Under the pieces are notes generated by a model, which was given only the letters and a program-made list of their open reading frames with translations, ran no database searches and had not been told where the DNA came from. From assembly GCA_009363875.1 (NCBI GenBank), contig CM018695.1, positions 43,005,150-43,069,149 on the forward strand: a stretch of 64,000 bases of DNA, read 5' to 3'. The DNA comes from Mikania micrantha. Taxonomy: Eukaryota > Streptophyta > Magnoliopsida > Asterales > Asteraceae. Positions 22,771-33,203 of this stretch are shown piece by piece (the first letter of the stretch is position 1; each line of letters starts with the position of its first letter). The position numbers and the translations under genes are program-made.

Positions 22771-22783
22771 TGGTATCAGAGCC
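22771..22783 (+). other. Primer-binding site, initiator Met tRNA type
   Basis: TGGTATCAGAGCC starts three bases after the LTR end (GAC spacer), the same spacing as in the minus-strand element at 10494. Confidence 0.93.
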
Positions 22784-22919
22784 TTGGTTATAGAGAACTA
22801 GGTTTGCATGTAGTGAACTTAGACTATAGCCGTTGCTCTACACTAGACACTACACTAGAAATTGCCCAACGATATTTTCTATTATCATGTGTTGTTACTT
22901 ATTTGATTAGAACGCAGGA

Positions 22920-23732
22920 ATGGACAACAACAAAGATCAGAACGGGAAGGACACGAAGAAGCGCTCGTATGAGTACGAGCTTACCGAGGAGGACAAGCAG
23001 AAGATTAGAGATATGGTGGAACAGGTACATGCTCAGGAGCCCAAGAGGCTTCGGCCCTCGAGCAGCAGGGGACCATGGGACTGGTATCCTACTACACTTG
23101 CTGTTTAAGCGAGGGAAGAGAGAGTACCTAAGTTACCTTTGTTAGGTGACGCATCTACTGGACCACCTCTACCACCTATTGGCATGCCCATGGAGCAGGC
23201 ATTCGCCGCATTGATCTCACGTTATAGACGTGAGTCCTGTCAGCTACGTGTAATGACTGATGGGTTTAGGGATCTCTTGGAGCATAGTCAGTGTCTCCAG
23301 AGTCGCGTGGAGCACCTAGAGGAGAGGCTAGCACGCGTCGAGGGGACACAGGATGGTTTGGTCGCTAGGACTCAGGACGCGATCCAGAGACAGGAGGAGG
23401 TCGCAGCGGACGTCACGGACTTCCGTGACAGGACTACGTTGCTCGAGGAGCAGCAGGATTTCTTGGCCGCAGTGACACATGGACACGATGGACGGTTGGC
23501 AGCCGTGGAGGTCGCCAATAGAGAGAACTAGGTCTTGATTCAGGCCAGCGATGCCATGTTAAATGCATGGGTCGAGCAGTTCCTGGTGGAACCATAGCCG
23601 GAGCCCTAATTCGAGGCGGAGGACCTCGAAGAGGGAGATTTCGATGAGGATCCAGATGAGGATCCCGAGGAGGAGGATGATGATGGTCCTGCAGACAGCG
23701 GAGATTCACACTCCACTATCGCATCAGATTAG
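22920..23732 (+). pseudogene. Extra ORF upstream of gag: coiled coil with acidic tail
   Basis: One frame runs from ATG 22920 to TAG 23730-23732 (271 codons) with in-frame stops at 23106, 23529 and two more near 23596-23610. Visible parts: a charged N-terminus (NNKDQNGKDTKKR), a region rich in E, K and R (LTEEDKQKIRDMVEQV), a Pro-rich linker (GPPLPPIG), a long heptad-like helix region (about residues 105-200, LEERLARVEGTQDG and similar), and a very acidic C-terminus rich in D and E. No zinc knuckle, protease or RT motif is present, so it is not gag. It occupies the same place as the ORF at 9423-10181 in the other Tekay element but lacks the membrane segment. TTATTTGATTAG just upstream could be a splice acceptor. 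Function unknown. Confidence 0.65.
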
Positions 23733-24007
23733 ATAGACTATCTTATTTTTCAGTTATTTTTACTTTTTGTATTCTTAGATGAGCAGGATGTGCTCATATG
23801 AACTTTTATAGTAGTATCTCTTTTGGAAAATCATTGTATTCAAAGCTGTTATCATTAATGAAATGATGTTTTTATTTTCATTTGTTATATATCATGACTC
23901 TAACTACTGCTGACATGACATCTAACCTAACCCTTGACTAACACACTAACACATGATGACTAACACATGATGGCTAACACACTATCCTTTCCATATAGAA
24001 TCTGACC
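23733..24007 (+). other. Leader between extra ORF and gag
   Basis: Noncoding. It contains imperfect repeats of TAACACATGATG and CTAACACAC just upstream of the gag start, but no ORF. Confidence 0.5.
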
Positions 24008-26287
24008 ATGTCGGGAAAGGGAACATACGCTCGCAACCCTAAGCGCAAGATCGAGGCAGCAAAGATTAGGATGATGGTTGAACGTTGGGTCAACAAAGTA
24101 CATACGAGGCAAACCGTCTCGCCAGCGAGACTAGTGGCACTAACAACGGATCTCATGGGAGCGAAACGAAGGGATGTTCGTTTAAAGCCTTCCTGAGTTG
24201 CGACCCTCACAAATTCCAAGGAACAGAGGGAGCAGTAGGACTGCTTCACTGGATTGAGAAACTGGAATCGGTCTTCGCCATGGCTGAATGCGCGGAGGAG
24301 AACCGAGTGAAGTACGCTACGAGGAATCTTGAGGGACCAGCCCTCACCTGGTGGAATACGCACATCCAGACTCTCGGACTTGAGACTGCAAACACTATTC
24401 CGTGGGAGGAATTCACCAGAATGCTTCATGATGAATACTGCCCACGCGATGAGATCAGGAAGCTCGAAGAGGAATTTTGGGTGCACAAAATGGTGGGATC
24501 TGAAATCGAGAAATACTGTACTCGATTTCACGAACTGTGCAAGCTGTGCCCGGCAATGGTGACGCCGGAGTACAAGAAAATTGAGCAATTCATCAGTGGA
24601 TTGCCCGAGCAAATACAGAGCATGGTGACTGCTTTCGATCTCACTACCATTCAACCACTGATCCGATTAGCCCACAAATTAACTGATCAGGCAGTAGCTC
24701 AGGGTAAACTGCCTAAGAGGGGTGAACACCTAAAGTCCAAGGAGTCTAAACGGAAGTGGGAGCACAACAAAAACCGTACTTTCTCACCACAACAACCAAC
24801 CCAACACCGCCCAGCACCCGCCAAAGTTTTCACTGCCAAGCAACCCAACAATCAGGACAAGAGGGGATATCGGGGCAACAACCCCAAATGTAACAACTGC
24901 TCATATCATCATCACGGCCCATGCCGGAGGGTCCGGTGCACTAACTGTGGAAAGAATGGGCACCTAGCCAAAGAATGTCCATCGAACCCTAACCCCAATA
25001 CCAACAAAACTGATACATTGAAGGGGTGCTTCACTTGCGGGAAGCCAGGGCATATGCGCCGAGATTTCCCACAGAACAAGAACGCTGGTGGCAATCCAGC
25101 ATGGGGCAGGGCATTTGTGATTGGATCAGGGGAAGCTAAAGATGACCCCAATGTCGTCACTGGTACGTTCATTTTAAATAATGTCTACGCTAGCATATTA
25201 TTTGATACCAGTGCCGATAGGAGTTTTATCTCTAGTGACTTTAGCAAACTGCTTAATATGACACCAACACCACTAGACTATAAGTATACGATAGAGTTAG
25301 CGGACGGTAAGCTGATCGAAACACAACGCATCATCAAAGGGTGTGTCTTGATGCTGGTAGACCACGAATTGGAAATCGATCTGATGCCGGTGACTCTCGG
25401 GAGCTTCGATGTAGTGATTGGAATGGATTGGCTATCTGCTAACCATGCCGAGATCGTGTGCAACGAGAAGATTGTACGAGTTACATTGCCAAGTGGAGAG
25501 CAGATCTCAATACAGGGAGAACGGCGCGGAATACCGTTAAACATCATGTCTTGTGTGAAGGCAAGCAAATACCTGAAGAAAGGATACACTGCTATCCTCG
25601 CCCTTATCACTGAACAACCAAAGGAGGAACGGAAGATTGAGGACATCGCTGTCGTTCGCGACTTTCCAGAAGTCTTTCCTGATGATCTGCCGGGACTACC
25701 ACCCAAGCGACAGGTGGAGTTTCAGATAGATCTAACACCAGGAGCAGCACCAATAGCCAAGGCACCATACCGATTGGCCCCTACTGAAATGCAAGAGCTA
25801 TCTAACCAACTGCAAGAGTTATTAGATAAAGGATTTATAAGGCCAAGCTTCTCACCATAGGGAGCGCCGGTCTTGTTTGCGAAGAAAAAGGACAGTTCCT
25901 TTCGTATGTGCATAGACTACCGGGAACTGAACAAGGTAACGGTCAAGAATCGATACCCTTTACCTCGGATAGATGATCTGTTTGACCAACTGCAAGGGTC
26001 AAGCTACTATTCGAAGATCGATTAAAGATCCGGTTACCATCAGCTAAGAATACAAGAGGAGGATATACCAAAGATAGCCTTCAGAACACGGTACGGACAT
26101 TACGAGTTTCTAGTCAAGCCTTTTGGGCTGACTAACGCACCAGCAGTATTCATGGACCTCATGAATCGGGTGTGCAAACCTTACCTGGATAAATTCCTAA
26201 TCGTATTTATAGATGATATCCTGATCTACTCCAAGACTCGGGAAGAACATGCCGACCACTTGAGACTGGTCTTGGAACTGCTGAGGA
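24008..26287 (+). pseudogene. gag-pol: Gag, protease and partial reverse transcriptase
   Basis: Gag opens at ATG 24008 (MSGKGTYARNPKRK, basic) and shifts frame between about 24085 and 24150; from 24085 one frame runs to the end. Capsid-type stretches (LLHWIEKLESVFAM, LEEEFWVHKM) are followed by zinc knuckles at 24937 (intact CX2CX4HX4C) and 25027, where the last cysteine is phenylalanine. The protease active site reads DTSAD instead of DTGAD at 25204. RT reaches FIDD at 26206-26217. Premature stops: TAG at 25858-25860 where the family has Trp, and TAA at 26023-26025 where it has Leu. The sequence leaves pol at about 26287. With a lost zinc ligand, an altered protease site and two stops this copy is inactive. 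Confidence 0.9.
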
Positions 26288-26621
26288 AGGTGGCCCGATG
26301 CTGGAGCCCGAGCCGATTCGGGAGGAGCCGGTCCAGTCACCGCCGCGCGACGAGGTGCCTCCGCAACATCCACCACACGTTTACCATGCGGTGCGCCTGA
26401 CCGAGCCACTCGAGGCGTTGTTGCACCAGATTGCCGCCCGGTGCGACGAGACGACTCAGCGGATGGCACGCGTCGAGCGACGGCTAGATCGGTACGAGGA
26501 TTTGGTCCAGTGGACGGTCGCGTCAGAGCATGCGCGACGGGACGGGACACAGCTTCCACCGTTCCCAGAGCCACGCGTCTACGCAGACGACGGATCGGAC
26601 GCTAGACCATCAGGATCGTAG
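26288..26621 (+). pseudogene. Fragment of an extra upstream ORF from a different element
   Basis: Directly after the broken RT, the same frame continues as about 110 residues ending at TAG 26619-26621. The segment is GC-rich, unlike its flanks. It has an acidic Pro-rich start (EPEPIREEPVQSPPRDEVPP), a heptad-like helix (about residues 35-80, ARVERRLDRYEDLVQW) and an acidic end. It resembles in layout the ORFs at 9423 and 22920, and the noncoding TTTTGTATTTTTTGTATT after it recalls the sequence after the ORF at 22920. Its N-terminal part is missing. Confidence in the assignment rests on layout, not on an alignment. Confidence 0.5.
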
Positions 26622-27044
26622 TTACTTTTGTATTTTTTGTATTTTGTTTCCTTGTATATAAAACCGTACAGTGTATATACGTATTTTCTTTCTACATTTG
26701 TACTGTTTCTGTTTGTGTTGTTGTTTGTGTTGTTTAACATTTGCGCGACAAACTTTATATCGTTGCTAATTATTTAAATTAACGTATACAAACTAATTGT
26801 AAAATGAAATATTTAGTTAAAAGGACATTATGACGTTTAATTAACATAATAGCCGTATATCGTTCATATAACTTACATAATAAACGTATATCATTAAAAA
26901 TTAAATTTAATTACGTAATTTAAATTTAAATAAAATAAATAACTCATATCGTTCAAATAGTTCACGTATTAAACGTAGATCTTTAAAAATTATTTAAAAA
27001 TGCAAATTAAGTTTAAATAAAATAAATTAATTCAAGACGGCCCG
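26622..27044 (+). other. AT-rich remnant between fragment and inserted element
   Basis: Noncoding. It contains imperfect repeats of CGTATATCGTTCA and AAACGTAGATC-type words at roughly 70-bp spacing. It continues beyond the inserted 27,045-34,853 element at 34,859, where the palindromic GTACTG words follow, so it is probably the 5' part of another LTR. Confidence 0.4.
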
Positions 27045-28713
27045 TGATGTCGTGCGGTAGCTTAATTAAAACTAACTAAAAACCAAAACTAACCTAGACA
27101 CTAAGTAATACTCTAGACTCTCTAAATCCTAAGCTACCGACAGGCAAGTGTACCTATCGTGTGTAGCAGAGCAAAGCAAGTCCGGATATCGAACCCACAG
27201 ACTTCTACAGACTATACTAACTAGGCTCTATGACTTAGCTATACAAAATTTGTACTTAAATAAAATAATATTAAGGAAGGGGGGTTTGCTAACAAAACCA
27301 AGAATAACTTAAATAAAGACTAAAGAGAAGAGACTAAACTGAAACGAAGATCAGACGAAGAAAGAACACTACCTAGGCATAAATCATACACACGGTTAAC
27401 AAAAGATCTATCAGTAATGGAAATGATGTGATACCGGGATCTTAAAATACTAAACTCAAAGAAAACCTAGAGCACCCTCGACCCTTCTCAAGGATTGTCA
27501 ACTAAGAGTCCTGAAAGCCGTTAAACCACCGGTTGATGGATTTCCATCACAGGTCATCCAATTATACTCAAAATGTATCCTCTAGACAATCTACCTCACA
27601 GCGCGAAAGTCTCAGACACCTAAGTGAAAGGGATAACTCGGATTTTCCTATTGGATTCGGTAAACACGGATGTAAAACGAACTAGAAAGATCTTCTCACA
27701 AAGCCTCTAAACTAGCAATTCCAACACCCTAGAAAAACCGACAATCTCTCACCTCACGTCTATCAGGATTGGTTGCACATCTAATACATCTATATCAAGA
27801 TAATAACTCCTATGGTAAACTCGTACGCAGTAAACCACCCAACAATCAAAAACACACAGTAATTGATCTAGCATGCACCTATTATATGAAAGACATTCAC
27901 CAAGGCACACAAGGAGTAAATCATCAATCCATAAACAATTATAGATATACATAAAACATCCAATAATCCAAACCAAGTTTGTTACATCATGAGTTCATCA
28001 CATAAACATAATCCAAAACCGATAGAAAACGAATGTCAAACATGTGAAATCATCAAAATCTAGGTAGTTCTACAAGTTTAGCCAAGAAACATCATATGAA
28101 AACAACCCATAATCTGTTTAAAGTGAAGGAGAAACATGAAAATCAAAGAGAAACAAAGAAACCAAGTAAACCGAATGATGAACACCCGATATCGTTGATC
28201 CTAGCCTTGATTCTTCGATCTTATGCTTTCCCAACCTTTGATTCACCTTAGAATAGCCTTACTTCGTCCTCCTAGTCGCCTCCAGCCGTCCAAAATCGTA
28301 TATCACCGCCTCCAATTGTTTCTGAAACATAAAACTCGAAATTCTTGATTTTTAACCCTGTCGCGCTATGCGACAGGCTCCACTGAACCCTTCATGCTAC
28401 GCGACAGGCCCCACTACCCGAAAAAATAGTCGGGTCAAACCCGCAATCATTAAAAGGGGCAAAACTGTCATTTCCACCTGTCGTGCTCAAGGGTTTTTTT
28501 CCAGAATTCTTCTTCTTTTGATCTTCAGTTCGTTCTCGTCCACCGGGAGCTCGTTTTCTTGATCTTTTATGCCAGAATAACATGTTTATTACGTGCAAGC
28601 AACAATATATGGAAATGTGAAGAACCAGCATCAATCGACTCTAAAATTGAATAAAACTGTACGAAAACTAATTGAAAACAACTAGAAAAACATATGTGTT
28701 TTGCAACACATCA
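27045..28713 (-). repeat. 3' LTR of the gag-only element
   Basis: Pair of 33204-34853. It differs sharply at 28480-28570: the GCGCTACGCG palindromes seen in the other LTR are reduced to one degenerate copy (TGTCGTGCTCAAG), and about 60 bp not found in the other LTR are present. Two palindromes (TCGCGCTATGCGA and GCTACGCGACAGG) remain at 28366-28408. Confidence 0.92.
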
Positions 28714-28726
28714 CATCCCCACACTT
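28714..28726 (-). other. Polypurine tract
   Basis: On the minus strand AAGTGTGGGGATG directly precedes the 3' LTR start. The same 13-mer also occurs at 29646-29658 and 30669-30681. Confidence 0.75.
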
Positions 28727-30525
28727 ATCTCTTTTCGTCCCTGAAAAAGACTTATGCAAAAATCTGGGATCATAGCTGGATAAAATGGTTTCTACACAAT
28801 TAACTGAGTCAATTTAAAATTCAATGCTTTGGAAAAGATGGCAGGTATTATTGTCCTGTTAAACCCATACTAATCATCCCTATCCCTTGATCATGGTCCA
28901 TTAAGTTCATGTTCTACATTTCATTTCATTAGACCCACACTTAGGAATTCTAAAATCAAATCAATCCTGGATTCTAGCTTTTAAGACATCCTTACATATA
29001 AACAAACAAGAAATTTCTCAAATCAGATTTTTACAAATGAAACAGATGGAAGCGTGAGCATTTTGCTTTTATTTTACAATCCATTGAATTTAACTTAGTG
29101 GTGTTTCAACCAGGCTGCAACCCGGCGTGTGACACATAAGTCTTTAATTCAACTTCTTTTCTTTTTATTTTTCTTTTTACTCAGCTTATTTGGTGAAATG
29201 GAGGCACCATAAGACTCGGATTTATTCTCATAAAAAGAGTACTTATGTGCCAAACAAAAATCAGATTTTCAAAACTCTAATCCGTTATTATGCAAAGATT
29301 CATTTATGACTAGAAAACAGTTTCATTAATTCCAAACTCCCAAAGATGTTTCCCATGAAATTCATGCATTTAAGTGAAATTTTACCAATCCTACGGGACA
29401 AATACAATCAGTTGAGCCCACCTACACATCCCATAACCAAAGCATAAACCCAAACCAACTAGTTAACCATGCATGAAACCATGATTCCCAACTTTCCTAT
29501 CATTTCCCATCATGCTTTTTGCAACCAACTTAAACAAAAACAAGAAAGATCTAAGCTAAAAAAATAAAAATAAAAATAAATTTAAAAATTTTGACTCAAA
29601 AATTCAAAAACTAACTACTAAAACAAAACTAAACTAAGTTTCCCATCCCCACACTTAAACTGTACATTGTCCCCAATGTAGAGAAAAAGGAAACCCAAAA
29701 GAAAAACTAAAAACTAAAAACTGAAAATGACTTAGCTTGTTGAAGAGAAGACTATCGAGTGCCAATCTTTCCACGTAGCTCCACAATCTACAAATTTGCT
29801 CCGTAGGCTACAAACATACACATAAGATCTACAAAAGACAAAGATCAAACAAGCATCAACCCATCCAAAACATGATAACAATGATATCCATGATTAAGTC
29901 CAACCACAAACCGACCCAGTTCCCCGAAAACAACAAATCAAAATTTACAAAATACAAATTGTCTGATCAACATAACCATGAATGAATAAACCACAAGAAC
30001 CACAAGCCTCCCCACATTTAGTCTTCATCATCACCACGGTGTATGTGAATGGAGGGGCAATGAAGTAGAAAAGAAGAAATGGGGCTAAAAATATGATCTA
30101 TAAGGCTTGAAAAGCTTTTAACTAATCTGGGAGGGCGTCGCGTACCGCGACAACATGTGAAGCAGCCCTCGCAATACGCAAGGGAATGTTGACTCGCGAC
30201 GTTGACCATGTCCTCGCGTAGCGCGACATATTGCCATGTGGGTGTCGCATGACGCGACGATGCTCTTTTTCCAGAGAGTTTCCAGATTTCCATGCCTTAG
30301 CCAAATTTTCAACCCCAAAACTCACTAAACCATCCACAAATGTATAAAAGCAAGAAATACATACCTGGTGGCTCCAATTCATCATTATGGCATCAAATTG
30401 ATTAAAAACCTGCAAAACAAATTAAAGCACAAAAAACGAAAACGAAAAACGAAAAACAATCACGAAAAATGCAAAACACCAATGACACTAGACATTACTA
30501 ATTTACATACTCTACACTTGGGAGT
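28727..30525 (-). other. Noncoding 3' internal region of the gag-only element
   Basis: No RT, RNase H, integrase or envelope-like ORF was found. It contains one further exact copy and one near copy of the polypurine-like 13-mer, and at 30130-30260 a cluster of the same palindromic word as in the LTRs (GTCGCGTACCGCGAC, CGCGTAGCGCG, GTCGCATGACGCGAC). The short ORFs 30018-30415 overlap this cluster and are probably not real. Confidence 0.65.
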
Positions 30526-31126
30526 TTAACCCAAGAGCTCACTCAAACTCAACTCAAATGGGAGGATCGAAGGAAATCTCCTCCCATTCGGTCGAAAACG
30601 AACCACTTTCAACCGCCTCCCACATCTCACCATCAATAAACTCTTCATCACCTCCAGCTTCTTCTCAACATCCCCACACTTGGGTTTATCAACACCCTCA
30701 CCAATCCCTCCTTTACTAATGGATTTGGCTACCACAAAAGTGACCGTCTCGTCACCGACCCTAAGAGAGAGCTTCCCGTCAAAAACATCAATGACAGCTT
30801 TAGTGGTTCGAAGAAACGGACGTCCTAAAATGATGGGAACATTGGTATCCGCCTCCATATCCATAACCACAAAGTCCACGGGGAAAACAAACTTATCAAC
30901 CTTCACCAGCACGTTTTCCAAGATACCCGAGGACACTTCACGGACCGGTCCGCAGAGAAAGTGTCATGCGCGTTGGGACAAGGTCACCAAGTGCTAGCTT
31001 CTCGTAAAGAGAATAGGGCATCAAATTGATGCTAGCACCTGAATCTGCCAACGCATGACTGGGATCGTGAGAATACCCGGATCCGTCAGTTTCTCCGGTA
31101 GTGTGCTCGTTATCACCGCAGAACAA
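30526..31126 (-). pseudogene. Protease region (Athila/Tat type), broken
   Basis: The minus-strand frame 31126-30938 includes DSGASINLMPYSLYEKLALG, the aspartic-protease site usually written D-x-GAS in this clade; the frame 30936-30526 continues with NVLVKVDKFVFPVDFVV and PIILGRPFL, the rest of the retropepsin fold. The two pieces are in different frames, and the link to the Gag part upstream is also out of frame near 31030. It would mature Gag. No polymerase follows. Confidence 0.82.
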
Positions 31127-31809
31127 TCTCTACTCAACGGAACCTCAGTTAACTTGCCTAACCGGTCCTTACGCTTCAACAAATCTTTCAAAAACTTAGC
31201 GTATTTAGGCATACGCTGAAGGGCCTCAATAAATGGGAGATTGATCTTTAGTTGTTTAATGATATCAAGAAAATGCCCATATTCCTTAGCATGCTTCTGA
31301 TTAGTTACACGCGCAGGGTAAGGAACACGGGAAATATCAATCTCCGAGGTGGTTTTACACATGACCGGCTTACCAACTGCCGGCTTCTCAACGGGAGACT
31401 CACTGTTAGGTGCGGTACTTGCTGGGACTAGCCTTGGGGGCACCCTCCCAGGAGTCTCCATCTCAATTTCTTCATCTACCGGTTCCTCCTCATCTAAATC
31501 ACCCGGTAGGACCACTCTCTCACTCTCCTCAACTTCCACCAACACCGGTGGTATAAACACTTCTCCTCCACCTCTTCCAGAACGAGTAGTGACCGCCTTA
31601 ACGTGGGCGTTTGGGTTGGTTTGGGGCTGGCCCGAGAACTGGCCTTGGGGCCGTTCATCCAACCGTTTGGCTATGTCACCAACCGTTCGCTGTAAATCCA
31701 AGAACGCAGATTGCTGGTTCTTGAGGAGAACATCATGCTCATGTAGGATCTTCTGTGTAGTGGCATCCTTTGCCACTAACTGAGTCAATAACTCCTCTAT
31801 CCTACCCAT
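31021..31809 (-). pseudogene. C-terminal Gag/linker segment
   Basis: 262 residues upstream of the protease. It begins with a heptad-rich region (IEELLTQLVAKDATTQK), then a linker rich in Pro, Glu and Asp with VKAVTTRSGRGGG, and the conserved Athila/Tat stretch IKQLKINLPFIEALQRMPKYAKFLKDLL. It is separated from the N-terminal Gag ORF by a TAG at 32013-32015 and a frame change near 31910. Confidence 0.82.
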
Positions 31810-32012
31810 ACTACTACCACCACCAGAAGTGCTACCAGAAGCACTACCACTAGGAGCTTGACTACCACTATGCCCCTGGTTCTGAGGATATCCAGAATGA
31901 AAACCAGTGGGTTACCTGAAGATCTAAAAGGTTGGGGATTCTGAGAATTTCCCCATCCGGGGTTGTACGAGTGCCCAAACCTACCCTGTCCTCCTACATA
32001 ATTAGCCTGCTC

Positions 32013-33050
32013 CTAGCTCACCAAACACTCAGAAGTGGCATGACCACCCCTGCAAATCTCACATCTGTCTACTCTCATCTTCAGATCCATAACATCCCTA
32101 GCTAGAGACTCAAGAGCAGCAGCAACACTAGTGTCCGTGTTCACATGATGAACACCCCTTATTGACGAGGAAGAACTAGTAATAGGAGTTGAATTCCTAT
32201 TGGACGATCGCTGCTCGTACTCGGCCTGAGCAAAACTCTCAAATAAATCATTGCATTCAGCCACATCCCTCTTACCCATGAGGTGGCCTCCTGCAGAAGT
32301 GTCAAATCTGGCACGAGTCTCATATCTGAGCCCATTGTAGAATTTCTCTACAAGGGTCCATTCGGACAAACCATGTTGGGAGCATCGACTGAGCAAGTTT
32401 TGAAACCTCTCCCAAGCAACGTAGTAGGGCTCATCAGGGGCCATTCGGAACGAATGGATCTCATCTCTCAGGTGGGCGGCCTTAGCAGGTGGGAAGTACT
32501 TTTTAAGAAAAGCATCCCAAAGGCTAGCCCAAGTGGTAAAAGTTCCTGGCGGATGAGAGTCAAGCCAAGTAGCTGCACTTCCCGCAAGTGAGAAAGGAAA
32601 AAGTTGTAGGAAAATCGCATCATTAGTGGCACCTTGAAGATTGAAGGTACCACAGATGCGAGTGAGCCTAGCAAGGTGTGCGGGAGCAACTTCATCATCA
32701 CGACCATTAAACTGAGAATTGTTAATGGCTGTCATGATGTAAGAAGGAATCTGCCACGAATTTTCATTCGTTATGTTTGGCACAGTAATGGGATTGTTAA
32801 GTCCCGTGAAACCTGCAGTGGCCTGCTGGTGAACCGTGCGACGCTCAGCCATGGGTGGAATAAAGTGCAAACGAGGACTAGAATGAGTAGAAGAATTAGA
32901 AGAGGACGGTGGTGTGTGCTCAGAAAAATCAGCAGAGATAGGTGTAGAAGCACTTACCTCGCTCGTAGAACCCTCAGAGAAGTCTCGCGAATCACTCCTT
33001 GAAGGCAAAGAAAGCTCAGGTGGCGGTCCGTGTGAACGTAGGTGTGGCAT
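32013..33050 (-). CDS. gag: Gag of the gag-only element
   Basis: 345 residues from ATG 33050. The N-terminus is Ser/Thr/Pro-rich. The capsid-like domain (about residues 100-240) has the typical LFPFSLAGSAATWL, FLKKYFPPAKAAHLRDEI and FYNGLRYETRARFD stretches of plant gypsy Gag. A zinc knuckle of form CX2CX3HX4C (CEICRGGHATSEC) lies at the end, just before the TAG at 32013-32015. In complete relatives Gag continues past this point, so the stop is premature. It would form the particle and bind RNA. Confidence 0.87.
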   Translation of the reverse strand: MPHLRSHGPPPELSLPSRSDSRDFSEGSTSEVSASTPISADFSEHTPPSSSNSSTHSSPRLHFIPPMAERRTVHQQATAGFTGLNNPITVPNITNENSWQIPSYIMTAINNSQFNGRDDEVAPAHLARLTRICGTFNLQGATNDAIFLQLFPFSLAGSAATWLDSHPPGTFTTWASLWDAFLKKYFPPAKAAHLRDEIHSFRMAPDEPYYVAWERFQNLLSRCSQHGLSEWTLVEKFYNGLRYETRARFDTSAGGHLMGKRDVAECNDLFESFAQAEYEQRSSNRNSTPITSSSSSIRGVHHVNTDTSVAAALESLARDVMDLKMRVDRCEICRGGHATSECLVS

Positions 33051-33180
33051 ACACTACCAAACCTGCAAACAAATAAAAGTAAATCAAAAGGAAATAAAAC
33101 AAAATAAAATAAAACTAAAACTAAAAACAAATACGCACAGATAAGACTCAAGAACTAAACTGCACAATCGACTAAGAAGT

Positions 33181-33197
33181 CCCCGGCAGCGGCGCCA
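33181..33197 (-). other. Primer-binding site, tRNA-Asp type
   Basis: On the minus strand TGGCGCCGCTGCCGGGG starts six bases after the LTR end. It matches the complement of the 3' end of plant tRNA-Asp (one difference from the usual GTTGCC), as in Athila/Tat elements. It fixes the orientation. Confidence 0.85.
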
Positions 33198-33203
33198 AAA
33201 ACT

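Larger units (their letters stand above)
19945..26287 (+). mobile_element. Truncated Tekay-type retrotransposon (5' two-thirds)
   Basis: The plus-strand element has a 2,823-bp 5' LTR (19945-22767), an iMet-type PBS, an extra coiled-coil ORF, gag, protease and RT up to just past the FIDD motif. It is cut at about 26287, where another element's upstream ORF begins. The rest of pol and the 3' LTR are missing from the window. CTCTT (19940-19944) is the likely left target duplication; the right copy cannot be seen. The coding region carries several stops, so this is an older copy than the 1.65-12.6 kb element. Confidence 0.88.
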
